Source: Sulfoacidibacillus ferrooxidans
Lineage (GTDB): Bacteria > Bacillota > Bacilli > Alicyclobacillales > SLC66
Assembly (NCBI RefSeq): GCF_022606465.1
Contig: NZ_JALBUF010000001.1
Location: forward strand, 496,001-560,000
Length of the DNA: 64,000 nt
Reading direction: 5' to 3'
The notes below the pieces were generated by a model. It was not told where the DNA came from. It did no database searches and saw only the letters and a program-made list of their open reading frames with translations. Made by a program: the position numbers and the translations under genes. Positions 10,777 to 19,080 of the stretch are shown here, one piece after another. The stretch's first letter is position 1. Every line of letters starts with the position of its first letter.

Positions 10777-12042
10777 ATGAACAAAACAACTTCGTTAACT
10801 ACCTATCTACTGCGCACGATCACATTAGCGGTAGTAGGAGCACTTATTTTAGTATCGATCTTTTTATTAGCAAACCATATCGTAGGCAGCGAAGCCATAA
10901 CTTTTAGCTTAGAGATCGTCATCGGTGCTGTACTGATTGGATCCGCCATTAGCTTGATGAACTACCGCAGATTTTTAGCCCCTATTCCCCTTCTGATATC
11001 ACAAGTAGAAGAACTGGGTCGAGGTAACTTTTCAACGCGACTTGACACGACTAAGAGTGGAGAACTAAAATCCATCGCCTATTCGCTCAATCAAACCATT
11101 GAAACACTTACTGTATTGATTGGACATGCTTTTACAACCTCCGATCAAGTTGTTGCCACTGCAGATCACTTGAATATAGCCATGGCTGAATCCGCACAAG
11201 CGACAAAGCAGATCTCTACTTCCATGTACACGATGCAAGAAAATACAAAAGAACAATTTTCACATGTCCACTCGGCAAAAAAGGCAGTTGATGCGCTAAC
11301 AGACGGTGTTAAAGCCGTTCAAGATTATGCAAAACAAACTGCAGAAGCAGCCACTGCCGCTTCACATAGCGCACATCACGGTGAGGGCGTTATACAAGAA
11401 GCAATCTCGCATATGGCCACCATTCACGAAACGATTGAACAATTATCTCATTCAATCGAAAACTTAGGAACTCTATCTTTTGAAATAGGAACAATCACCA
11501 ATGTAATCACGGAGATTTCTAGACAAACGAACCTACTTGCACTTAATGCAGCCATCGAGGCCGCACGGGCAGGAGAGAATGGACGAGGATTCTCTGTCGT
11601 GGCTGTAGAGGTTCGAAAATTAGCAGAACAATCCGCTGAATCAGCTCGGCAGATCAGTAAGCTCATCTCAGATATCCAAAATGATACCACAGCGACCATT
11701 CTTGCAGCCAAACGCGGTACAGAAAAAGTAGATACAGGAATTGATGCTGTGAAAGAAGCAGGATTTGCATTTGCAACCATTACAACGGCTGTTTTACAAG
11801 CTGCCGTACAAATTGAAGAAGTGTTTAAGCAAACAAATGCGCTTTCGATGCTTACAGATGAAGTCGTACATATAACTGATGTGATCAACGGTATTCAAAG
11901 AGATGCATCAGAAAATGCCCAACGCTCTGCACTCGCAACAGAAGAACAATTACACGCCTTAGGAGAAATCGCAACGACTTCTGCCAATCTTGTGTTAATG
12001 GGCGAAGAGTTACGTGGAGCCTTTGCCCAGTTTTCGTTATAA
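10777..12042 (+). CDS. Methyl-accepting chemotaxis protein without a large sensor domain
   Basis: 421 residues. Two hydrophobic helices lie close together near the N-terminus (about residues 8-35 and 40-62), so there is no sizeable extracytoplasmic ligand domain. A HAMP-like segment follows (about 65-115), then a long signalling coiled coil with the conserved tip [22 protein letters not shown] and [17 protein letters not shown]. It should talk to CheA/CheW; its input may be membrane state, energy or an intracellular signal. I chose ATG 10777 over GTG 10771 because GGAGAGG abuts the GTG. No other chemotaxis genes are nearby. Confidence 0.9.
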   Translation: MNKTTSLTTYLLRTITLAVVGALILVSIFLLANHIVGSEAITFSLEIVIGAVLIGSAISLMNYRRFLAPIPLLISQVEELGRGNFSTRLDTTKSGELKSIAYSLNQTIETLTVLIGHAFTTSDQVVATADHLNIAMAESAQATKQISTSMYTMQENTKEQFSHVHSAKKAVDALTDGVKAVQDYAKQTAEAATAASHSAHHGEGVIQEAISHMATIHETIEQLSHSIENLGTLSFEIGTITNVITEISRQTNLLALNAAIEAARAGENGRGFSVVAVEVRKLAEQSAESARQISKLISDIQNDTTATILAAKRGTEKVDTGIDAVKEAGFAFATITTAVLQAAVQIEEVFKQTNALSMLTDEVVHITDVINGIQRDASENAQRSALATEEQLHALGEIATTSANLVLMGEELRGAFAQFSL

Positions 12043-12080
12043 GATCATGTTTTCTTCATGGACTATGATTACACAAAAAG

Positions 12081-12118
12081 AGTGTGCACAGGCGACTCGA
12101 TCTACGCCCAGGCACACT
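12081..12118. other. Two-part hairpin between chemoreceptor and reductase genes
   Basis: AGTGTGC-ACA-GGCG, a 10-base loop, CGCC-CAG-GCACACT: two perfect stems around a symmetrical 3/3 internal loop. A T-run follows only on the minus strand (CTTTTTGTG), where no gene ends. On the plus strand it lies 39 bases after the chemoreceptor stop and may still terminate or stabilise that transcript. The rest of 12043-12291 shows no gene. Confidence 0.5.
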
Positions 12119-12291
12119 ACAAGTGTAGTCAATAAGTCATGGGGGTACACAACTTAGCAACAGATGACTGTATATTATAACAACTAGATTATTCTATCAA
12201 TATAGAAATATGAAATGATTGTGTTGAATGCAGAACTTATGTCATACTTCCAAAAGTGAAGAAAAATACGCTGTGGATTGGAGGCTTTCAC

Positions 12292-13275
12292 GTGTTATAT
12301 CGCACCTTAGGTAAGACAAACCTATCGATTAGTGAAGTGAGTTTTGGAACGTGGGCCATTGGCGGATCTTGGGGACAGGTAGATGAGCGTACCGCGTTAT
12401 CAGGTCTGGCACGAGCGATGGATGCAGGAGTGAACTTTTTTGATACTGCAGATGTATACGGTGACGGACGTGCCGAGCGACTACTTGCACAAGCGACTAA
12501 AGGCCGTGAAGATTCCGTCTTTATTGCCACTAAATTTTGCCGTCAAGGAGACATTAACGATCCGTCAACCTATAGTCTCGCACAAGTCCGCGCTTATTGT
12601 GAGGCAAGCCTTTCACGGTTGCAGCGAGATGCAATTGATTTATACCAAATCCATTGCCCACCGCACGAGATCATCCAGCAAGGCGATGTATTTACTGTAT
12701 TAGATCAGTTAAAGCAGGAAGGGAAAATCCGCAACTACGGCGTGAGTGTGGAGACCGTAGAAGAGGGTTTAAGTGCTATGAACTATCCAGGAGTTGCCGC
12801 GCTACAGGTGATTTTTAATTTATTTCGGCAAAAACCAGTACAGGCATTGTTTCCTCGCGCTCTAGAAAGAAATGTTGGCATACTTGTGCGTCTACCACTT
12901 GCTAGCGGTCTATTGACAGGCAAATTCACAGCAAACGCTGTGTTCGAACCAGATGACCATCGCCATTTCAATCAAGATGGTCAAGCATTTAATGTAGGTG
13001 AAACATTTGCAGGGCTCCCTTTTGCAAAAGGCGTCGAACTTGCTGAAAAGTTGCGTTTCATTGCGCAAGGAAGACATACAATGGCGCGCGCATCCATGCG
13101 TTGGATTCTCGATCATCCAGCAGTTACTTGCGTGATTCCTGGCTTTAAAACACCCCAACAAGTCGATGATAACTTAGGCACACTCGATGTCCCGTCATTT
13201 ACTAAAGAAGAACTCGCCACACTACAACAATTTTACGAAACAGAAGTTCATCCCTTTATCCGCGGTGTGTATTAA
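12292..13275 (+). CDS. Aldo/keto reductase
   Basis: 327-residue TIM-barrel NAD(P)H oxidoreductase. Catalytic tetrad visible: Asp51 (NFFDTAD), Tyr56 (VYGDGRAE), Lys81 (FIATKF) and His in YQIHCPP. The C-terminal cofactor loop CVIPGFKTPQQVDDNL is present. Reduces an aldehyde or ketone; the substrate cannot be told. The start is GTG at 12292, seven bases after GGAGG; the longer ATG frame from 12256 would contain this site. Close to the group annotated as general stress or YhdN-like reductases. Stands alone. Confidence 0.9.
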   Translation: MLYRTLGKTNLSISEVSFGTWAIGGSWGQVDERTALSGLARAMDAGVNFFDTADVYGDGRAERLLAQATKGREDSVFIATKFCRQGDINDPSTYSLAQVRAYCEASLSRLQRDAIDLYQIHCPPHEIIQQGDVFTVLDQLKQEGKIRNYGVSVETVEEGLSAMNYPGVAALQVIFNLFRQKPVQALFPRALERNVGILVRLPLASGLLTGKFTANAVFEPDDHRHFNQDGQAFNVGETFAGLPFAKGVELAEKLRFIAQGRHTMARASMRWILDHPAVTCVIPGFKTPQQVDDNLGTLDVPSFTKEELATLQQFYETEVHPFIRGVY

Positions 13276-13372
13276 CGATTTGTAGACAAAACGCATCCCC
13301 TAGAAAACTACAGTGCTGGGGAATAATCTTGTTTCATCCCCTGAGAATATTTTTTATCAAACTTCCTCTTAA

Positions 13373-13527
13373 GAGCCTGTTCAAAAAGGGGGCAGGTAAG
13401 ACCCGCGCAGTGCAAGGAAGCAAGCCAAGAATGTGGACTGAGCGTACATTTTGGGTACGTGAGGGAGCGTTCTTGGCGCTGACGCTGCCATGTGCCGTGG
13501 AGTTCTTACCCCTTTTTGAACAACCTC
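13373..13527 (+). mobile_element. MITE-like element, copy A (155 bp)
   Basis: Ends are related inverted repeats (GAGCCTGTTCAAAAAGGGG at the left; GAGGTTGTTCAAAAAGGGG read inward from the right). TCTTAA directly repeats on both sides (13367-13372 and 13528-13533), as expected for a target duplication. It holds no open frame for a transposase. A second copy, about 95 percent identical by eye and in opposite orientation, lies at 17618-17772. It occupies most of the 340-base gap between the reductase and the diguanylate cyclase; the rest of the gap shows no gene. Confidence 0.85.
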
Positions 13528-13615
13528 TCTTAAGGAATACCCCCTATTCATTTTGAAGAAACCTAGTATACTAGATTCTTAGGTTCAATTTATTTAGTTT
13601 GCTATGGAGGATATC

Positions 13616-14881
13616 GTGTATAAAGGACGCGTCAGTTTTCCCTTGTTTTGGATTATATGGGTTTCGTTTATTTTAATATCAGCTCTCTCTATTGCCATAT
13701 CTACCTGGATGAATATGCGTAATACAGAAGCCATGTTTATCAATAACACGTACTCCCGTACCCTAGATAGGATCGAATTTAGTGCTGAACGATGGACCGT
13801 ATTACCACATACAGAATATAATTTTCGCAAACTTACGCTTCCTCTTCACTTCCTAGATGGCACCCTTATCAACAATACACAAGAGTCGCTACCACTCGAC
13901 TACGCCATTGTATCTACAAAAACCCACAAGATAAACTACCAGACTGTTTCACAAGCGGTTGGCCATAAAATTTACTCGCCAAATTATGCGCTATTTAAAC
14001 GAAAGAAAAGTGGTTTCATAGAAGTATATACACCCCTTTTTAAAACCCAGTCCTTTTTAGTTTGGGATCATATCAATGCACATCAATTGTGGGTCGTCAA
14101 TACTTCAGTTACAGGCTTACAACTCATTATTCAACAAAGTGTGATTCACAATGGAATCGTCATTGCACTATACACGTTTTCTCTTGTCACCATTCTCTCT
14201 TTCTTTTTTAGTCAACGGGCAACCACTCTTTTATATCAACTTCTCTCCATCTCAAAGTTTGCATCTAAAGAAAAACAAGAGGTTCGAAAAAAACGCACAT
14301 GGATCAAAGAGTTTGACGACATTAGTCGTCTTATGTGGGAACATCAAACATTAGTTAAGCATCTTACGGAACGGGACGCATTGACTGGTGCATATAACCG
14401 CTATGCATTAGAGCGTACGATGGAACAACATTTTTCTTTACTTAAAGACATACCCACTGTTTTTGTTCTTTTTGATCTCGACCATTTTAAGGAACTCAAT
14501 GACACTCAGGGCCACCAAAAAGGGGATGAAGCTTTACAAGCACTCACCCAATATCTAACTAAACTACTCTCTGATAAAGACGTTATTGCACGACTTGGCG
14601 GCGATGAGTTTGTCTTGCTTTTATTCCACACTGAGTGGTCACCTGCACTTGAACGAAAACTAGTCACGTGGGTCCACCACTCCCCACTTGCATCGTATCA
14701 CTTGAAAATATCGATGGGTATCGTCGAATTGCCAAGTGAGGCCGAAGATTTTCCTGCTGTATATCGACTTGCTGATCAGCGATTATACGCTGCAAAACGC
14801 GCAGGACGTAACATGTTGACTCCACCGCACGATGCCCCGATGGTCTCTTTTACATCAAAGACTCATCATCAAGACGCCTAA
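13616..14881 (+). CDS. Membrane diguanylate cyclase (GGDEF)
   Basis: 421 residues. A transmembrane helix near residues 8-30, an extracytoplasmic part of about 130 residues with no recognised fold, a second helix (GIVIALYTFSLVTILSFFF), a linker, then a C-terminal GGDEF domain with RDALTGAYNRYALE, FDLDHFKELND and intact RLGGDEF at about residue 328. It should make cyclic di-GMP. The usual inhibitory RxxD site ahead of GGDEF reads SDKD, so product inhibition through that site is unlikely. GTG at 13616, five bases after GGAGG, is preferred over the ATG that overlaps that site. Confidence 0.9.
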   Translation: MYKGRVSFPLFWIIWVSFILISALSIAISTWMNMRNTEAMFINNTYSRTLDRIEFSAERWTVLPHTEYNFRKLTLPLHFLDGTLINNTQESLPLDYAIVSTKTHKINYQTVSQAVGHKIYSPNYALFKRKKSGFIEVYTPLFKTQSFLVWDHINAHQLWVVNTSVTGLQLIIQQSVIHNGIVIALYTFSLVTILSFFFSQRATTLLYQLLSISKFASKEKQEVRKKRTWIKEFDDISRLMWEHQTLVKHLTERDALTGAYNRYALERTMEQHFSLLKDIPTVFVLFDLDHFKELNDTQGHQKGDEALQALTQYLTKLLSDKDVIARLGGDEFVLLLFHTEWSPALERKLVTWVHHSPLASYHLKISMGIVELPSEAEDFPAVYRLADQRLYAAKRAGRNMLTPPHDAPMVSFTSKTHHQDA

Positions 14882-14904
14882 TAACCTGCTAGCAAATATA
14901 CTTG

Positions 14905-14932
14905 CCTCTATGCTATTATATTTGCATAGAGG
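14905..14932 (+). promoter_or_regulatory. Perfect inverted repeat over the ribosome binding site
   Basis: CCTCTATGC, a ten-base AT-rich loop, GCATAGAGG. The right arm contains the AGAGG ribosome binding site of the next gene, whose ATG begins six bases later. It may be an operator for that HTH regulator (autorepression), an RNA hairpin that hides the ribosome binding site, or both. Confidence 0.6.
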
Positions 14933-14937
14933 TGACT

Positions 14938-16041
14938 ATGATGCTCGTGAACCACATCCGCTCCTTACGAATGAAAAAAGGACTTTCACAAGCTGATCTC
15001 GCAGAACAGATCGGCGTGACAAGACAGGCGATTGGCAGCATTGAGGCGTGTACCGTCGTGCCAAGCACCACGATTGCCCTTCGTCTCGCGCGCGTTTTTC
15101 ATCTGCGCGTGGAGGATTTGTTTGAAGAGCCAAAAGATGAACTACTCACTATTGCAAAAGTAGATGCTACTGACGCTCTTTGGCAACCAGGTGATCGCGT
15201 CATCTTAACAGGTATTGGCTCCACTCTCACTGCGCATCAAGCGACTGTTTTAGAAGGGTATAGAATTCTTCCACTCCCTGCATCAGGTATCGTAGTGGAG
15301 TGCATCGATGCAGAGCATGTCCGTATAGAACGAGCTCCGCTTCCATCTGCCGAACAAACGCTAGTCATTGCAGGATGCGATATTGGACTGGGATTACTTG
15401 CACAACATGTCGAGCGCAAGCACCACAGTACACAAGCGATGTGGTATAACGCAGACAATCGACAGGCACTCCATAAATTACAAGTAGGACTTGCACATAT
15501 GGCGGCTGTCCATTACCCAACTGGTCAACCCGATTTGCACCCACAAGTAGCTACCTTTCCTGCATTACAACGTGTGCGCTTTGCTACATGGCGCATTGGC
15601 TTTGTCGTTGCTCGTGGCAATCCTTATCCATTCAAAAGTGTGGAAGATCTATCATCAGGTCGATTGCGGCTTGTCAACCGCCCACAAGGCGCCGGTGTCC
15701 GAACCACACTAGATTCATTACTTAGAGCGCACCATATTCCTACGAGCGCAGTCAATGGATATACACGTGAAGTAACTGGCCATTTACAGGTAGTCGATGC
15801 AATTGCAACCGGAACGGCCGATGTGGGTATTACCATTGAAAGTGCTGCAGCCGTCGCTAAACTTGACTTCATTCCTATTCACGAAGAGCAATGTGATCTG
15901 CTCTTCCCACAGACATCTTCAGACGAAGGCATCGATAGAATCCTATCCCTTTTGCACTCTGACTCTTTTCGGTGGGATCTAACACGCTTTGGTCCATATG
16001 ATATAGACCATACCGGAGAACTAATTTCATCTACAAAATAA
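14938..16041 (+). CDS. HTH regulator with periplasmic-binding-like sensor domain (molybdate/tungstate type)
   Basis: 367 residues. An N-terminal XRE-type helix-turn-helix (LRMKKGLSQADLAEQIGVTRQAIGSIE, about residues 8-35) is fused to a cytoplasmic solute-binding-like domain (from about residue 135; VARGNPYPFKSVEDLSSGRLRLVNRPQGAGVRTTLDSLL; GTADVGITIESAA). This arrangement is known from regulators of molybdenum metabolism and transport. The next gene is a solute-binding lipoprotein of the same general class. Starts at 14938 or 14941 (ATGATG). Likely autoregulated through the inverted repeat just upstream. Ligand identity is inferred. Confidence 0.8.
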   Translation: MMLVNHIRSLRMKKGLSQADLAEQIGVTRQAIGSIEACTVVPSTTIALRLARVFHLRVEDLFEEPKDELLTIAKVDATDALWQPGDRVILTGIGSTLTAHQATVLEGYRILPLPASGIVVECIDAEHVRIERAPLPSAEQTLVIAGCDIGLGLLAQHVERKHHSTQAMWYNADNRQALHKLQVGLAHMAAVHYPTGQPDLHPQVATFPALQRVRFATWRIGFVVARGNPYPFKSVEDLSSGRLRLVNRPQGAGVRTTLDSLLRAHHIPTSAVNGYTREVTGHLQVVDAIATGTADVGITIESAAAVAKLDFIPIHEEQCDLLFPQTSSDEGIDRILSLLHSDSFRWDLTRFGPYDIDHTGELISSTK

Positions 16042-16071
16042 TAAATCCAGTAAGAAGGAGTTCATCCATTC

Positions 16072-17118
16072 ATGAAAGCAACCACTCATTTTACAAAACG
16101 CACCACAGCCGTATGGTCCACTGCTCTAACCAGCGTTGCTCTTACAACGATTCTATCAGGGTGCGGAACACAACCTGCTTCGACAGCGGTACCCGCAGCA
16201 AAACCCTCCACACAGAGTTCCACAAACCTTGGAACTGCCAATGTAGCATACGCAGGATCATTACAACTAGTCAATGACACCGAACTTGGCCCACAATTTA
16301 CACGTGCAACAGGTATACCCTACGAGGGACGCGGAGGTGGATCTTTTGGTATCGCGCACCTCATTACCAGCGGACAAATTACTCCAAATGTGTTTGAAAG
16401 TGTTGGGATTGCACCTATACAACTTTTGCAACCGCATTTATCTACTTATGCGATCGGTTTTGCAAGCTCGCCACTCGTCATTGCTTATTCACCAACTAGT
16501 CCCTATGCAAGCACCTTTAAGGCCATCGCTACAGGCGAAAAACCACTTTCCACACTTTTTACTTTAATGGAATCTAAAAATTTTCATTTAGGTCGCACAA
16601 ATCCTAATACAGACCCGCAAGGCCAAGCGTTTGTCATGATGATGGAATTAGCACAAACATACTATCACTTTCCACATGGTACGGCGCAAAAGATTCTCGG
16701 AGGAGTCAATAATCCGTCTCAGATTTTTTCTGAAGAATCGATTCTCTCCCGTTTACAAGCGGGTCAATTAGATGCTTCAAGTGCCTTTTTATCAGAAGCC
16801 GTGCAACGCCACCTTCCTTATATCACGTTACCTTCTGCCATTAACTTTGGCGATCCAACAGAACAATCGGTGTATGCGACTGCTCATCTTCATCTCAGTG
16901 ACGGCAAGACTGTGACGGGCGCACCACTCGAACTCTATGTCACATCTGTGCAAGGAACGCCTAATACGAAAGCTGGAGTTGCATTCATTTCTTATTTGTT
17001 ATCTAAAAACGGATTAGATCTTTACGAAAAAAATGGGTACCAGTTAACTCCACCTGTGATCTATGGCAATCGAAACGCCATTCCAGCTTCGATTTTGCAC
17101 GTGTTAACAAACGAGTAA
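16072..17118 (+). CDS. Solute-binding lipoprotein, molybdate/tungstate (WtpA/ModA)-like
   Basis: 348 residues with a signal peptide ending in the lipobox LSGC (about residues 27-30), so it is tethered outside the membrane. The mature part begins the binding domain with VAYAGSLQLVNDTELGPQF, and has GRGGGSFGIAHLITSG, the pattern of tungstate/molybdate binders of the WtpA/ModA kind. It follows its putative regulator by 30 bases behind AAGAAGGAG. No permease or ATPase gene follows: the next genes are yojF and a MITE-like element. It is either an orphan sensor/binder or the remnant of a lost transporter operon. Confidence 0.78.
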   Translation: MKATTHFTKRTTAVWSTALTSVALTTILSGCGTQPASTAVPAAKPSTQSSTNLGTANVAYAGSLQLVNDTELGPQFTRATGIPYEGRGGGSFGIAHLITSGQITPNVFESVGIAPIQLLQPHLSTYAIGFASSPLVIAYSPTSPYASTFKAIATGEKPLSTLFTLMESKNFHLGRTNPNTDPQGQAFVMMMELAQTYYHFPHGTAQKILGGVNNPSQIFSEESILSRLQAGQLDASSAFLSEAVQRHLPYITLPSAINFGDPTEQSVYATAHLHLSDGKTVTGAPLELYVTSVQGTPNTKAGVAFISYLLSKNGLDLYEKNGYQLTPPVIYGNRNAIPASILHVLTNE

Positions 17119-17267
17119 TTGTCTTATTTGGAGTCCATACCTGCGGTTCACCTACTCTTGCCGGCATGTACTTTACAACAGCGGTATAATAGATCTAAGA
17201 TGGCAAATGAACTGTGCATGAAGCAGTCAGACATCATTGAAACCATGATTTTTGGGGGATTTTACAC

Positions 17268-17618
17268 ATGGAAGCCATTCAACGCGAAGCGATACAACAT
17301 GTATTAGATCAGTGGAAAGACAAGCCATTGTACTTGCACCTAGAAACGACAAACGGCGCCTATGCAGCCCATCGTGCCGAATCTTCGATGGCAGTATGCG
17401 CTTATATTCGAAACGGGAAGATCAGTTATGAGCGTGGATCAATCACTGGTTCTGGCCCCTATCGCGTCGGCCTAAAAATGAGTGATGGATGGATTTATGC
17501 TGAGGGATTAACCGATTGGGAACTCGATCTTCAAGGTCGCCTTCTGATCGCTGGAAACGACAGCGAAGGTCGCCTTGCAGTCGCACTAGAGCTGAGCGAA
17601 ACACCTTTTCCCTTATAG
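17268..17618 (+). CDS. yojF: YojF family protein (bacillithiol-linked, DUF1806)
   Basis: 116 residues, matching the small YojF family that neighbours bshB2 in Bacillus. Visible motifs are LYLHLETTNGAYA, VCAYIRNGKISYERG and GPYRVGLKMSDGWIYAEGLTDWE. No catalytic residues are known; the family is thought to assist bacillithiol metabolism because of this linkage. GGGGG precedes the ATG. Its TAG stop uses the first base of MITE-like copy B; the same ttatag hexamer reappears to the right of the element, so the protein end was not altered by the insertion. A TATAAT at 17185-17190 could serve as its -10. Confidence 0.85.
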   Translation: MEAIQREAIQHVLDQWKDKPLYLHLETTNGAYAAHRAESSMAVCAYIRNGKISYERGSITGSGPYRVGLKMSDGWIYAEGLTDWELDLQGRLLIAGNDSEGRLAVALELSETPFPL

Positions 17619-17772
17619 AGGTTGTTCAAAAAGGGGTCAGAACTCCCCGGCGCATGGCAGCGTTAGCGCCAAGAACGCTCCCTCACGTGCCCAAAACGTA
17701 CGCTCAGTCCACATTCTTGGCTTGCTTTCTTGCACTGCGCGGGTCTTACCTGCCCCCTTTTTGAACAGGCTC
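17618..17772 (-). mobile_element. MITE-like element, copy B (155 bp), between yojF and bshB2
   Basis: The reverse complement matches copy A at 13373-13527 over the whole length with only a handful of substitutions. TTATA repeats directly at both borders (17613-17617 and 17773-17777). The ends are GAGGTTGTTCAAAAAGGGG and its variant GAGCCTGTTCAAAAAGGGG. Without it, the yojF stop would lie about 55 bases before bshB2, a normal operon spacing, so it has been inserted into an operon. No transposase. Confidence 0.85.
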
Positions 17773-17828
17773 TTATAGAATCATGGAGTACGCAACTGTT
17801 GATAGTTACACAAGAAAGGAAGACACCG

Positions 17829-18491
17829 ATGGAACACATGTTAGTGGTCTTCCCGCATCCAGATGATGAGACATTTGGCAAAGCGGGCACGATCGCACGC
17901 TATACGAAAGCGGGAACGAAAGTGACCTTGATTTGCGGAACGCTAGGTCAATTAGGGCGAAATATGGGAAAGCCTTTTTTTGCAAATCGTGAAACGCTGC
18001 CAACTATTCGCGAAAAAGAACTACGTGATGCTTGTCGAGTTCTTGGCATTGAAGACCTGCGGTTATTAGGTTTGCGCGATAAAACGGTCGAATTTGAAGA
18101 TCCAGAAAAGATCGCTGATCAGATTGAAGCAGTCATTCGAGAAGTACATCCAACGATTGTGATGACCTACTATCCAGAACATGGCGTGCATCCAGATCAC
18201 GATGGTCTTTCTGCTGCGACAGTGATTGCTGTGAAACGCATCCCACCTGAACAAAGACCTGTCATCTATGGCTCTGCTGTCACCAATCACGCAGAAGAAT
18301 TTCTTGGAAAACCAGATATTGTCAATGACATAACCGATGTATTAGATATTAAACTGGATGCTATGCGTGCACACCGTTCACAATCTGAAGCCATGATGGC
18401 ACAGATGGAGAAAGACATGGAAGATCCAGAAACCAAGAAAAAGATTGAAAAAATGCTGACGACTGAACGTTTTTGGATTTACTCTGTCTAA
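17829..18491 (+). CDS. bshB2: Bacillithiol biosynthesis deacetylase BshB2
   Basis: 220 residues, PIG-L/LmbE zinc deacetylase fold. Motifs: FPHPDDETFG near the N-terminus (zinc ligands His, Asp-Asp), TLICGTLGQLGRN, LRLLGLRD, and the second metal His in YYPEHGVHPDHDG. It removes acetyl from GlcNAc-malate to give GlcN-malate in bacillithiol synthesis; a role in bacillithiol conjugate turnover is an alternative. ATG at 17829 follows AAAGGAAG. Normally in one operon with yojF; a MITE-like element now separates the two, which could reduce or change its expression. Confidence 0.92.
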   Translation: MEHMLVVFPHPDDETFGKAGTIARYTKAGTKVTLICGTLGQLGRNMGKPFFANRETLPTIREKELRDACRVLGIEDLRLLGLRDKTVEFEDPEKIADQIEAVIREVHPTIVMTYYPEHGVHPDHDGLSAATVIAVKRIPPEQRPVIYGSAVTNHAEEFLGKPDIVNDITDVLDIKLDAMRAHRSQSEAMMAQMEKDMEDPETKKKIEKMLTTERFWIYSV

Positions 18492-18573
18492 GTGTCTGCA
18501 TTCTGCTGATGACCACCATCTACGTTAATGAATGGTGAATAGAGCAACTCCCTGACTGGAGTTGTCTCACATG

Positions 18574-18634
18574 AAAAAACTAGTCGGCTACAGGACATTG
18601 TTAGAATACTGAAGTGTGGCCGACTAGTCTTTTT
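18574..18634. terminator. Bidirectional terminator
   Basis: Arms ACTAGTCGGC (18579-18588) and GCCGACTAGT (18619-18628) with a 30-base loop, an A-run before and CTTTTTT after. It serves bshB2 on the plus strand and the membrane protein gene on the minus strand. A smaller hairpin (CAACTCC/GGAGTTG, 18545-18564) lies just upstream. Confidence 0.8.
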
Positions 18635-18662
18635 TACATACATATACATTTTCCATACAGGA

Positions 18663-19073
18663 CTACCTGCGATAGGAAGATGTCCAAGTGATCCGTTGCG
18701 AACTGTAATAATAAGCAGGAGAAAAGGCCATTACAGACAAAATGACAAGAAAAATCAATGGACCGATGGTGGGAATAAAGAATAATAGCAAGACCCATGG
18801 ATTCATGCCAAATACTCGTAAAAATCGTGAGGTCCATAGTAAATAAAATATGATATTAACGATAGGAATAAATGTCCATAAGATATTCCACCCACTCTTT
18901 CCAATCGTCCATAGCAGTGGGATCAAGGAAAGAAAAGGAATGTAGGCAAACCACGCAAGTTCAACTTGTGCCTTACGAAATAAAATAAAACTCACAGTAC
19001 TGGTATAAAGATACAATAGCACATACACCGTACTTGGCACTGCTGATTGATAATACGCGTGCTCAATAAACAT
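18663..19073 (-). CDS. Small membrane protein, DUF5684-like
   Basis: 136 residues with about four hydrophobic segments, and the phrases LSLIPLLWTIGKSGWNILWTFIPIVNIIFYLLW and LLFFIPTIGPLIFLVIL typical of small bacterial membrane proteins of the DUF5684/signal-peptidase-associated kind. Its function is unknown. It starts eight bases after the sirtuin stop, so it is probably in the acetyltransferase-sirtuin operon; whether that has meaning is unclear. AT-rich loop sequences and a Tyr/Ser/Arg-rich tail are the only other features. Confidence 0.7.
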   Translation of the reverse strand: MFIEHAYYQSAVPSTVYVLLYLYTSTVSFILFRKAQVELAWFAYIPFLSLIPLLWTIGKSGWNILWTFIPIVNIIFYLLWTSRFLRVFGMNPWVLLLFFIPTIGPLIFLVILSVMAFSPAYYYSSQRITWTSSYRR

Positions 19074-19080
19074 ATGGGAA

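Noticed and set aside
12081-12118. Riboswitch upstream of the aldo/keto reductase
   Set aside because: Only a two-stem hairpin is visible; I see no conserved aptamer core, and the nearest T-run lies on the other strand.
13563-13574. Palindrome CTAGTATACTAG before the diguanylate cyclase as an operator
   Set aside because: A 12-base AT-rich palindrome is easily found by chance and I see no promoter element placed around it.
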